A stretch of 64,000 nucleotides of DNA from Thalassotalea marina. Lineage in GTDB: Bacteria > Pseudomonadota > Gammaproteobacteria > Enterobacterales > Alteromonadaceae. Of the stretch, positions 56,194 through 64,000 are shown one piece after another (within the stretch, counting starts at the first letter, position 1; each line of letters opens with the position of its first letter). Below the pieces are notes generated by a model that made no database searches, was not told the DNA's origin, and saw only the letters and a list, made by a program, of their open reading frames with translations. The position numbers were made by a program, and so were the translations under genes. Location of the stretch: assembly GCF_014656435.1 (NCBI RefSeq), contig NZ_BNCK01000008.1:1-64000 (forward strand), in the 5' to 3' direction.

Positions 56194-56228
56194 CATTGCC
56201 ATAAATACTTAACAGGTTTATGGCAATG
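56194..56228 (+). other. Intercistronic hairpin between rpsB and tsf
   Basis: A perfect 12-bp stem (CATTGCCATAAA / TTTATGGCAATG) with an 11-nt loop and no T-run. Enterobacteria also have a hairpin/attenuator at this place; it may set the S2:EF-Ts ratio or protect the transcript. Confidence 0.7.
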
Positions 56229-56264
56229 TATTTAAACATATCTGAAAATTTGAGGAATTAACTC

Positions 56265-57104
56265 ATGGCAATTACTGCTGCAATGGTTAAAGAATTACGC
56301 GAGCGTACTGGCGCTGGCATGATGGACTGTAAAAAAGCCCTTCAAGAAGTTGACGGTGATATGGAACTTGCGATTGAAAACATGCGTAAGTCTGGTCAAG
56401 CTAAAGCTGCTAAAAAAGCAGGTAACATCGCTGCTGAAGGCCAAATCATCATTAAAGATGGCGCTTTAGTTGAAGTTAACTGTCAAACAGACTTCGTTGC
56501 TAAAGATGACAACTTCTTAGCATTCGCTAACAAAGTAGCTGATGCAGCTGCTGCTTCTAAGCCTTCAATCGAAGAACTTCAAGCACAATTTGAAGAAGAG
56601 CGTGTTGCCCTAGTTGCTAAAATTGGTGAAAACATCAATGTACGTCGCGTAGCTTACGTTGAAGGTACTGCTCTTGCTTCTTACAAGCACGGTGCAAAAA
56701 TTGGTGTTGTTGTTGCTGGTGAAGGCGACGCAGAAACTCTTAAGCACATTGCAATGCACGTTGCTGCTTCTAAGCCAGAATACGTTAATCCAGAAGACGT
56801 TCCTGCTGAAGTAGTTGAAAAAGAGAAAGCTATTCAAATCGAAATCGCGATGAACGAAGGCAAGCCTGCTGAAATCGCTGAGAAAATGGTTTCTGGCCGC
56901 ATGAAGAAATTCACAGGTGAAGTTTCTTTAACGGGTCAACCTTTCATCATGGAACCAAAGCGTTCTGTTGGTGAAATCTTAAAAGAGAAAGGTGTTTCTG
57001 TTTCTACATTCGTTCGCTTAGAAGTAGGTGAAGGTATCGAGAAGAAACAAGAAGACTTTGCTGCTGAAGTAGAAGCGCAAATCGCTGCTGCTAAAGGTGC
57101 ATAA
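56265..57104 (+). CDS. tsf: Elongation factor Ts
   Basis: A 279-residue nucleotide exchange factor for EF-Tu. The UBA-like N-terminus has [20 protein letters not shown], followed by [16 protein letters not shown] and the coiled-coil/C-terminal module ([18 protein letters not shown]). A little shorter than a typical 283. Follows rpsB by 91 bp. Confidence 0.97.
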   Translation: MAITAAMVKELRERTGAGMMDCKKALQEVDGDMELAIENMRKSGQAKAAKKAGNIAAEGQIIIKDGALVEVNCQTDFVAKDDNFLAFANKVADAAAASKPSIEELQAQFEEERVALVAKIGENINVRRVAYVEGTALASYKHGAKIGVVVAGEGDAETLKHIAMHVAASKPEYVNPEDVPAEVVEKEKAIQIEIAMNEGKPAEIAEKMVSGRMKKFTGEVSLTGQPFIMEPKRSVGEILKEKGVSVSTFVRLEVGEGIEKKQEDFAAEVEAQIAAAKGA

Positions 57105-57139
57105 TCTGCTTTTAAATTCGAAAGAATTTGTTTAAAAAA

Positions 57140-57161
57140 GGTGGCAATAGCCACCTTTTTT
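57140..57161 (+). terminator. Rho-independent terminator of rpsB-tsf
   Basis: GGTGGC/GCCACC with a 4-nt loop, flanked by A6 and T6, so it is efficient and potentially bidirectional. Confidence 0.92.
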
Positions 57162-57288
57162 GCGTTTTATAAATAAAAAGTGTTATTCATTTTCTTTATC
57201 GGTCATCAGCATATCGGCTTTTGGCGCGAATAATTCCATCAAATTAACTAATAAATAATCAATAAAATCGCTTTTTTAATATTAAGCT

Positions 57289-57316
57289 TTCGATAGTGTG
57301 AAAAAACGATTAAAAT
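57289..57316 (+). promoter_or_regulatory. Possible pyrH promoter
   Basis: TTCGAT and TAAAAT are 16 bp apart, about 75 bp before pyrH and after the tsf terminator, where a new promoter is needed. Confidence 0.45.
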
Positions 57317-57390
57317 AGCCGCGGTCTTCGACCATAGCTAGTTTATTGTCTGCATTTATTGCAATTTATCATTACAGGAATGTTTGTTTT

Positions 57391-58131
57391 ATGAGCACAA
57401 ACCTAAAACCAAAATATCGTCGTATCCTTCTAAAACTTAGTGGTGAAGCCTTAATGGGCGATGAAGGCTTCGGTATCGATCCTAAAATTTTGGATCGCAT
57501 GGCGCAAGAAATCAAAGAGCTCGTTGAAATGGGCATTCAAGTAGGTTTAGTTATTGGTGGAGGCAACCTCTTTAGAGGTGCTGGTCTTGCTGAAGCGGGT
57601 ATGAATCGCGTAGTCGGTGACCAAATGGGTATGTTAGCCACTGTGATGAACGGCTTAGCGATGCGTGATGCTTTGCACCGTGCATTTGTCAACGCTCGTT
57701 TAATGTCAGCAATTGACTTGGCTGGTGTTTGTGATACTTACAACTGGGCTGAAGCAATTAGCTTGTTAAAATCTGGTCGAGTAGTTATCTTTAGTGCGGG
57801 CACAGGTAACCCATTCTTTACAACTGACTCGGCTGCATGTCTTCGTGGCATTGAAATTGAAGCCGACGCAGTACTTAAAGCGACTAAAGTTGATGGTATT
57901 TATTCAGACGATCCCGTTAAAAACCCGGAAGCTGAATTGTATAACCATTTAACATACCCAGAAGTATTAGAAAAAGAATTAAAAGTAATGGACTTGGCGG
58001 CATTTACGTTAGCACGTGATCACAGCATGCCAATTCGTGTATTTAACATGAACAAGCCAGGTGCATTAAAAGCAGTGATCATGGGCGACGAAGAAGGTAC
58101 AACCATAGATCATGCTGAAAATTTAGCTTAA
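57391..58131 (+). CDS. pyrH: Uridylate kinase (UMP kinase)
   Basis: A 246-residue hexameric kinase that turns UMP into UDP. Signatures: [40 protein letters not shown] and [22 protein letters not shown] 57391 gives the family N-terminus; upstream in-frame codons lie in the leader. Followed by frr after 24 bp, the usual order. Confidence 0.97.
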   Translation: MSTNLKPKYRRILLKLSGEALMGDEGFGIDPKILDRMAQEIKELVEMGIQVGLVIGGGNLFRGAGLAEAGMNRVVGDQMGMLATVMNGLAMRDALHRAFVNARLMSAIDLAGVCDTYNWAEAISLLKSGRVVIFSAGTGNPFFTTDSAACLRGIEIEADAVLKATKVDGIYSDDPVKNPEAELYNHLTYPEVLEKELKVMDLAAFTLARDHSMPIRVFNMNKPGALKAVIMGDEEGTTIDHAENLA

Positions 58132-58155
58132 TTGAGCAAACTAAGGATTATCAAC

Positions 58156-58713
58156 GTGATTAAAGAAATTAAACAAGACGCGCAAGAGCGTATGGCAAAA
58201 AGTATTGAAGCGTTAAAGAACAGCTTAAACAAAGTAAGAACTGGTCGTGCACACGCTTCTTTATTAGATAGCATTTCAGTTGAATATTACGGTGTAGATA
58301 CGCCATTAAGCCAAGTGGGTAATATTTCAGTGCCAGATGCACGTACTATCGCAGTGACTGTGTTTGATAAAAGCATGATCTCGGCTGTAGAGAAAGCCAT
58401 TATGGCCTCTGATCTTGGATTAAACCCTTCATCTCAAGGTACATTAATCCGTATTCCTTTACCTCCGCTTACAGAAGAACGTCGTAAAGACTTAGTAAAA
58501 GTAGTTAAAGGTGAAGGCGAAAATGGCAAAATCGCTATTCGCAACATTCGTCGTGATGCAAATTCAGACATTAAAGCACTGAACAAAGACAAAGAGATCA
58601 GTGACGACGAAATGCATCAAGCTGAAGATGAAATTCAAAAAATCACAGATACCTTTGTCAAGCAAGTAGACGTTATCCTTGCTGATAAAGAATCTGAATT
58701 GATGGAAATTTAA
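58156..58713 (+). CDS. frr: Ribosome recycling factor
   Basis: A 185-residue tRNA-mimic protein that, with EF-G, splits post-termination ribosomes. Segments [41 protein letters not shown] and [20 protein letters not shown] are typical. GTG 58156 after AAGGA gives exactly the standard length; an in-frame TTG at 58132 is not needed. Confidence 0.97.
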   Translation: MIKEIKQDAQERMAKSIEALKNSLNKVRTGRAHASLLDSISVEYYGVDTPLSQVGNISVPDARTIAVTVFDKSMISAVEKAIMASDLGLNPSSQGTLIRIPLPPLTEERRKDLVKVVKGEGENGKIAIRNIRRDANSDIKALNKDKEISDDEMHQAEDEIQKITDTFVKQVDVILADKESELMEI

Positions 58714-58732
58714 TTTACTATCCATTGTATAA

Positions 58733-58761
58733 CGTCGCAGTATTAAACTGCGGCGTTTTTT
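58733..58761 (+). terminator. Rho-independent terminator after frr
   Basis: CGTCGCAGT/ACTGCGGCG (one G-U pair) with a 5-nt loop and six Ts. Confidence 0.88.
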
Positions 58762-58791
58762 ATTATCTTGAATTTTTATCAGGGAGCACGT

Positions 58792-59547
58792 GTGGCAGAG
58801 GCAATAACGACAGATAATAGCACTGAACAAACACCACAACATGTCGCGATCATTATGGATGGTAACGGTCGTTGGGCTCAACAAAGGGGTAAAACTCGCG
58901 TTGTTGGCCATAAAAACGGTGTAGAATCAGTTCGTGCTGTTGTATCTACTGCGAGGAAAGAAGGGGTTAAAGCGCTAACCTTATTTGCTTTTAGCAGTGA
59001 AAATTGGCGTAGACCTGAACAAGAAGTCAGTGTATTGATGGATTTGTTCATGCTGGTGCTGACACGCGAAGTTAGAAAACTCCACAAAAATGGTATTCGT
59101 TTTCAAGTCATAGGTGATGTGTCTCGATTTTCTGAAAAACTAAGAAAGAAAATTAACGAGGCGCAAACTCTCACGCAAGACAATACCGACATGGTTTTAT
59201 CCGTTGCAGCCAATTATGGTGGGCGCTGGGATATAACTAATGCTGCAACTCAAGTTGCTGCAAAAGTCAAAAGTGGCGAACTAGACCTTAACCAAATAGA
59301 TGAATCCGTTTTTGATTCCTACACCAGTTTAGGGGATTTACCAGACCTAGACTTATTGATTCGAACGGGTGGTGATTATAGGATAAGTAACTTTCTGCTG
59401 TGGCAGGCGGCATATGCAGAGTTTTACTTTACCGATATACTTTGGCCAGATTTTAGAGAAGACGCTTTCAAAACGGCTATTAATAGCTTTGGAAATCGCG
59501 AAAGACGTTTTGGCCAAACCGGTGAACAAGTACAAGAAAGTAGATAA
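58792..59547 (+). CDS. uppS: Undecaprenyl diphosphate synthase
   Basis: A 251-residue cis-prenyltransferase making the C55 lipid carrier for peptidoglycan and O-antigen. Signatures: VAIIMDGNGRWAQQRGK with the catalytic Asp, FAFSSENWRRP, and DLLIRTGGDYRISNFLLWQ. GTG 58792 after GGGAG gives the best N-terminus; an in-frame TTG at 58768 is less likely. Heads the uppS-cdsA-dxr-rseP-bamA series. Confidence 0.96.
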   Translation: MAEAITTDNSTEQTPQHVAIIMDGNGRWAQQRGKTRVVGHKNGVESVRAVVSTARKEGVKALTLFAFSSENWRRPEQEVSVLMDLFMLVLTREVRKLHKNGIRFQVIGDVSRFSEKLRKKINEAQTLTQDNTDMVLSVAANYGGRWDITNAATQVAAKVKSGELDLNQIDESVFDSYTSLGDLPDLDLLIRTGGDYRISNFLLWQAAYAEFYFTDILWPDFREDAFKTAINSFGNRERRFGQTGEQVQESR

Positions 59548-59583
59548 CAACAATAACTACATTAAATATAAAAGGGTTATCTT

Positions 59584-60453
59584 TTGTTAATTAAACGTGT
59601 AATTACTGCAATTATATTAGCTCCGGCTGTTATTTTTGCTATTTTTTATCTTTCGCTAGAACAGTTTTCATTATTGATCATGGCCGTTATGGCAATTGGC
59701 GCTTGGGAATGGGGTCCACTCATGGGCTTTGAAAACAAACGTCGAAGAATTGCTTTTGTTGTCACCACTTGTGTGTTGATTTCTGCATTTTGGTATATGG
59801 TGCCACTGGAACAATTATGGCAAGCGGATGGCTCTCTTAACAGCAATGTTAGCTATGTGTTGTGGCTAGCTATTTTATGGTGGGCTGTTTCGGCAACGCT
59901 AACGTTTATGTACCCAAGATGCAGTTCATTTTGGTCAAGTCATCGCTCAATCCGTGGCCTTTTTGGATGGCTAACCTTAGTTCCTACATGGCTTGCTTTT
60001 GTGGTGTTAAGGGCAAGTGATTATCAAGCCGACAGTTACCATGGCGCTCAGCTAATCATGTTCCTATTTTTGATGGTATGGAGTGCCGATATAGGTGCTT
60101 ATTTCGTTGGTAAATCTATTGGTAAACATAAGTTAATGCCGCAAGTTAGCCCAGGTAAAACGATGGAAGGTTTTATTGGTGGTGTTATCTTTGCCTGTAT
60201 TTTAGTTTGTGTAGCTGGTTTCTTTTTAAATTGGCAGCTTCAACAGTATCTATTGGTCGTTGGTGTTACCGGCATTATTACCACTATTTCAGTATTAGGT
60301 GATTTAAATGAAAGTATGTTTAAGCGCCAAGCAGGAATAAAAGACAGTGGTTCTATTTTACCAGGTCACGGTGGTGTGCTTGATCGCATTGATAGTTTAA
60401 CGGCAACAGCGCCTGTATTTGCATTATGCTATGCCTTATTAGGTTGGTCTTAA
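59584..60453 (+). CDS. cdsA: Phosphatidate cytidylyltransferase
   Basis: A 289-residue inner-membrane enzyme making CDP-diacylglycerol, with about seven helices. The family signature is near the C-terminus (SMFKRQAGIKDSGSILPGHG, then GVLDRIDSLTATAP). The start is TTG 59584, giving MLIKRVITAIILAP as in relatives. 36 bp after uppS, 9 bp before dxr. Confidence 0.95.
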   Translation: MLIKRVITAIILAPAVIFAIFYLSLEQFSLLIMAVMAIGAWEWGPLMGFENKRRRIAFVVTTCVLISAFWYMVPLEQLWQADGSLNSNVSYVLWLAILWWAVSATLTFMYPRCSSFWSSHRSIRGLFGWLTLVPTWLAFVVLRASDYQADSYHGAQLIMFLFLMVWSADIGAYFVGKSIGKHKLMPQVSPGKTMEGFIGGVIFACILVCVAGFFLNWQLQQYLLVVGVTGIITTISVLGDLNESMFKRQAGIKDSGSILPGHGGVLDRIDSLTATAPVFALCYALLGWS

Positions 60454-60462
60454 GGAATATTT

Positions 60463-61686
60463 GTGCGTAAGTTAACTATTTTGGGCTCGACTGGGTCTAT
60501 TGGTGTAAGCACGTTAGATGTTGTCTCGAGACACCCAGACAAATACCAAGTCATTGCCTTAGCCGCAAATCGAAATGTAGAGTTAATGCTGTCGCAGTGC
60601 CAACAGTTTAAGCCACAAATGGTGGTGATGGTATGTGAGCAAGCTGCTAGTCAGTTATTAGTAAAATTCGAGCAACACAAGATCGCAGACATTAAGGTGC
60701 TTAGTGGAAAACAAGCATTAATAGAGGTGTCAGAGTTACAACAAGTCGATACTGTCATGGCGGCCATTGTTGGCGCGTCAGGCATGTTGCCAACACTAGC
60801 TGCGGTTGAAGCGGGCAAAAGAGTTTTACTTGCAAATAAAGAAGCATTAGTGACTTCAGGGCAAATTTTTATTGATGCCATGAAAAAATCCAACGCCGTC
60901 ATTTTACCAATCGACAGTGAACACAATGCGATTTTTCAATGTTTGCCACAACATGGTCAGCAAAATGTCGGCACGTGCCAACTCGCATCTGAAGGCGTGA
61001 GTAAAATATTATTGACCGGTTCAGGCGGACCTTTTAGAACCCGAGCAATAAATACCTTAGATTTAGTGACGCCAGAAGAAGCTTGCGCTCACCCCAATTG
61101 GGATATGGGACAAAAAATTTCTGTCGACTCAGCCACTATGATGAACAAAGGATTAGAGTTTATCGAAGCAAAGTGGCTGTTTAATGTTGACGCTGACGAT
61201 ATCCAAGTGGTGTTGCATCCACAAAGTACTATCCATTCTATGGTGCAATACAAAGACGGCTCAGTGTTAGCGCAAATGGGTAACCCTGACATGCGAACCC
61301 CAATTGCACACGCTTTAGCTTACCCAGAAAGAATTGAAGCTGGTGTCGAACCTCTGGATTTCTTTAAAACTGCGTCGTTTGAGTTTCAACAGCCAGACTT
61401 CAAACGTTACCCCAACTTAAAATTAGCTATTGAAGCATGTAAGTCAGGCCAAGCGGCATGTACTGCTCTTAATGCAGCAAATGAAATAGCCGTTGCCGCA
61501 TTTTTAGACAATAAAATTAAATTTACCGATATCTTCAGTATCAACAAAGCCTCGGTAACCCAGTTTGTTGCTAATACTGTAGAAACCATTGAACAAGTCA
61601 TTGCCCTTGATAGCAAGGTCAGAAAATATGCTCAATCAATGATTGAAGGTTTAGCTACTGATAGTTATACAAAGGAAAAGGAATAG
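60463..61686 (+). CDS. dxr: 1-deoxy-D-xylulose-5-phosphate reductoisomerase
   Basis: A 407-residue NADPH enzyme for the second step of the MEP isoprenoid pathway. The NADPH motif is LTILGSTGSIGVSTLDVV; the metal and substrate sites are in PIDSEHNAIFQCL, LLTGSGGPFR and SATMMNKGLEFIEAKWLF. The start is GTG 60463 after AAGGAA. Five bases separate it from rseP. Also named ispC. Confidence 0.96.
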   Translation: MRKLTILGSTGSIGVSTLDVVSRHPDKYQVIALAANRNVELMLSQCQQFKPQMVVMVCEQAASQLLVKFEQHKIADIKVLSGKQALIEVSELQQVDTVMAAIVGASGMLPTLAAVEAGKRVLLANKEALVTSGQIFIDAMKKSNAVILPIDSEHNAIFQCLPQHGQQNVGTCQLASEGVSKILLTGSGGPFRTRAINTLDLVTPEEACAHPNWDMGQKISVDSATMMNKGLEFIEAKWLFNVDADDIQVVLHPQSTIHSMVQYKDGSVLAQMGNPDMRTPIAHALAYPERIEAGVEPLDFFKTASFEFQQPDFKRYPNLKLAIEACKSGQAACTALNAANEIAVAAFLDNKIKFTDIFSINKASVTQFVANTVETIEQVIALDSKVRKYAQSMIEGLATDSYTKEKE

Positions 61687-61691
61687 TCATC

Positions 61692-63047
61692 GTGTTCGAA
61701 TTTTTACGGGATCTAAGCTCATTTGTTATTGCATTAGGCGTATTGATTACCGTACATGAATACGGACACTTTTGGGTTGCACGAAAAAATGGAGTGAAAG
61801 TTCATCGTTTTGCAATTGGTTTTGGTAAACCCATTTGGCGCTTTTATGATAAACATGGCACCGAATTTGTCATCGCGTTAATCCCATTGGGTGGGTACGT
61901 CAAAATGCTCGATGAACGCGTAGATGACGTCAAGCCAGAAGACAAACCTTATACTTTCAATAATAAATCAGTCTATCAACGTATCGCTATCGTCGGAGCA
62001 GGTCCTTTAGCAAACTTTCTTTTTGCTATCTTTGCGTTTTATTTGATGTTTCTTGTTGGTGTCCCCAGTGTAAAGCCTATAGTTGGTGACGTTACCGAAA
62101 ATTCAATTGCTGCCAATGCAAACATAACAAATAAAAGTGAAATAATAGAAGTAGCAGGCCAAACAACACGTGATTGGCAAGACGTAAATCTTGCGCTAGT
62201 CGCCAATATCGGCGAACCATCAATTGAAATAAAAACCAAAGAACAAGGTAATGTATCGGCGACATTACATCAATTAGATACTAGAGATTGGAAATTTGAA
62301 CCGGAAAAAGCCTCGGCAATTGATAGTTTAGGCATCCAAATATTCAGGCCTAAAATTCTTAATGAAGTAGGCTTAGTTCAAGAGAAAAGCCCTGCAGCTA
62401 ACGCTGGATTTTTACTCGATGATCAAATTATTAGCATCGACAATAAGCAAATAAACGGCGATTGGCAAAAATTCACGGAACTAATTCGCACTTACCCTAA
62501 TCAAACGATTGCAATTGAAGTATTACGTGCTGGAAAAGTGGTAGTTTTAACTGCTACACCCAAAGCTCGAGAAGTAAATGGCGAAACACAAGGGTATTTA
62601 GGGTTAAGTCCCAAGTCTGAACCTTATCCTTCAGAATACCGCATCGAATTATCTTACGGCTTATATTCAGCTCTAGAGCAGAGTTTAGCTCGAACCTGGC
62701 AACTAATCGTGCTCAGCTTTGATATGATCGGTAAGTTAATTACGGGTGATGTTTCGGTAAAAAACTTGAGTGGCCCTATATCAATTGCACAAGAAGCAGG
62801 TAACCATGCTGGTTATGGTTTTGTGTATTTTTTAGGCTTTTTGGCGCTAATTAGTATTAATTTAGGAATAATTAACATTTTACCTATTCCAGTACTTGAT
62901 GGCGGCCATTTAGTTTATTACCTTATAGAGCTTTTAACGGGAAAGCCCGTTTCGCAAAAAGTTCAAGAAATAGGTTTTAAATTTGGTACACTAGCCATAT
63001 TAGGCCTGATGAGTATCGCATTATTTAACGATTTATCGCGGTTATAA
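61692..63047 (+). CDS. rseP: Site-2 intramembrane metalloprotease RseP
   Basis: A 451-residue inner-membrane zinc protease that cuts the anti-sigma factor RseA in the envelope stress response and clears signal peptides. The HExxH site is VHEYGHF (near residue 24), two PDZ domains occupy about 115-310, and the LDG motif is in PIPVLDGGHLVYYLIE. Four membrane helices. The start is GTG 61692. bamA follows by 29 bp. Confidence 0.96.
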   Translation: MFEFLRDLSSFVIALGVLITVHEYGHFWVARKNGVKVHRFAIGFGKPIWRFYDKHGTEFVIALIPLGGYVKMLDERVDDVKPEDKPYTFNNKSVYQRIAIVGAGPLANFLFAIFAFYLMFLVGVPSVKPIVGDVTENSIAANANITNKSEIIEVAGQTTRDWQDVNLALVANIGEPSIEIKTKEQGNVSATLHQLDTRDWKFEPEKASAIDSLGIQIFRPKILNEVGLVQEKSPAANAGFLLDDQIISIDNKQINGDWQKFTELIRTYPNQTIAIEVLRAGKVVVLTATPKAREVNGETQGYLGLSPKSEPYPSEYRIELSYGLYSALEQSLARTWQLIVLSFDMIGKLITGDVSVKNLSGPISIAQEAGNHAGYGFVYFLGFLALISINLGIINILPIPVLDGGHLVYYLIELLTGKPVSQKVQEIGFKFGTLAILGLMSIALFNDLSRL

Positions 63048-63076
63048 ATAACAAGAAGTAATAAAGTTTAGTTTTT

Positions 63077-64000
63077 ATGATGATGAAAAAGATAGCCTTG
63101 GCGGTAATGTTAGCTGCTACAGGCGTAAGCGCGAATGCAGCTGAAGAATTTCAAGTTGAAGACATTCAGGTTAAAGGACTACAGCGTGTTGCATTAGGTG
63201 CGGCATTGACCCATATACCGTTTAATGTAGGCGATACTCTTAATGAATTTAGAGTGTCTCAATCTATTAAAGCTCTATATAAATCTGGTCACTTTAACGA
63301 TATATCAGTTTCACGTGATGGTAATCGAGTTATCTTTCGCGTTAAAGAGCGTGAAACGATAAGCGAAATTGAATTTGACGGTAACAAAGATCTTAAAGAA
63401 GAGCAGCTAGTAGAAAGTCTTGAAGGTCAAGATATTCGTGTTGGCGAAACTTTAGATCGCACTGTGATTTCTAACCTAGAAATGGGTTTAGAAGATTTTT
63501 ACCATTCAATTGGTAAATACAATGCAGACGTTAAAGCTGAAATAACACATCTACCACGTAATCGTGTCAATATTAAGTTTGTGTTTTCAGAAGGGGAAGC
63601 AGCGGCCATACAACGTATCAACATTGTTGGCAACGAAGTGTTCTCTGATCAAGAATTGTTAGAACGTGCTGAATTGACATTTGACTCTCCTTGGTGGGAC
63701 TTTATGGCTCAAGATCGCTATCAAAAGCAAAAGCTTGAAGGCGATATGGAAACTATCAAAAGTCACTATCTTGACCGCGGTTATCTACAATACAAAGTGG
63801 ACTCAACTCAGGTATCAATGACACCTGACAAAAAAGCTGTATATATCACCTTGAATATTACTGAAGGTGAAAAATATACGGTAAGTGAGGTTGACTTTAT
63901 AGGTGATATGGCAGGCTTTGAAAAAGCGATTCGTGCCATTAACCCAATGGCAGCAAATGAACTATATAATGGCACATTAGTTACATATACCGAAGAATCG
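63077..64000 (+). CDS. bamA: Outer-membrane assembly factor BamA, N-terminal part (cut by window edge)
   Basis: 308 codons are open to the window end with no stop. Three tandem ATGs (63077, 63080, 63083) start a signal peptide ending GVSANA, then POTRA domains 1 to about 4: FQVEDIQVKGLQRV, ISEIEFDGNKDLKEEQL, IQRINIVGNEVFSDQELL and YTVSEVDFIGDMAG. POTRA domains bind BamB-E and client barrels; the barrel itself lies outside the window. Position after rseP is the conserved one. Confidence 0.95.
   Translation, partial: MMMKKIALAVMLAATGVSANAAEEFQVEDIQVKGLQRVALGAALTHIPFNVGDTLNEFRVSQSIKALYKSGHFNDISVSRDGNRVIFRVKERETISEIEFDGNKDLKEEQLVESLEGQDIRVGETLDRTVISNLEMGLEDFYHSIGKYNADVKAEITHLPRNRVNIKFVFSEGEAAAIQRINIVGNEVFSDQELLERAELTFDSPWWDFMAQDRYQKQKLEGDMETIKSHYLDRGYLQYKVDSTQVSMTPDKKAVYITLNITEGEKYTVSEVDFIGDMAGFEKAIRAINPMAANELYNGTLVTYTEES

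Overview
The window reads as chromosomal DNA of a marine gammaproteobacterium of the order Alteromonadales, most likely Colwelliaceae (Colwellia/Thalassotalea-like). The clues are low G+C with AT-rich codon choice, a TonB-dependent-receptor sugar locus of the Shewanella/Colwellia N-acetylgalactosamine (Aga) type, an Rnf operon, csrD, and rimP-nusA-infB and rpsB-tsf-pyrH-frr housekeeping blocks. The genus is an inference from gene content.

1-2.9 kb is an accessory patch. It holds the 5' end of an IS110-family transposase, a REP-associated (Y1/HUH) transposase with terminal inverted repeats and a 274-bp tandem duplication of its 3' end, a glycine-zipper miniprotein and a GNAT acetyltransferase. 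3.2-4.3 kb is a DUF1826-merC pair behind a perfect Zur-type palindrome.

4.4-21 kb is a GalNAc utilisation locus: a DUF3472-type lipoprotein, a TonB-dependent receptor, two DeoR-family AgaR regulators, a Tat-exported GH109-like enzyme, the operon agaZ-agaS-agaK-agaA followed by a GMC oxidoreductase and its small Tat-signal partner, and a FucP-type permease. Sugar would cross the outer membrane through the receptor, be released in the periplasm, enter through the permease, be phosphorylated (AgaK), deacetylated (AgaA), deaminated/isomerised (AgaS) and cleaved with the help of AgaZ. A recurring ATGAAAGTT / CTTTCGAAA motif lies before the divergent transcription units and looks like the shared operator.

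21-34.8 kb holds single genes and small operons: SulP transporter, a 264-bp MITE-like element, nhaR, a Rap1a-like orphan, nhaA, a membrane/spermidine-synthase-like fusion, katG, gloA, and a TetR-HlyD-ABC efflux operon with a TetR operator. 34.8-38.4 kb is an ECF sigma/membrane protein/serine hydrolase unit, bracketed by the intact 3' end of nth and a decayed copy of that end, which suggests an inserted island.

38.4-45.3 kb is rnfABCDGE-nth on the minus strand, then csrD. From 47.6 kb to the end the plus strand carries the translation, envelope and isoprenoid core: rimP-nusA-infB-rbfA-truB-rpsO, a DsbA-family gene (minus), rpsB-tsf, pyrH-frr, uppS-cdsA-dxr-rseP and the start of bamA. No rRNA, tRNA or CRISPR array was recognised.
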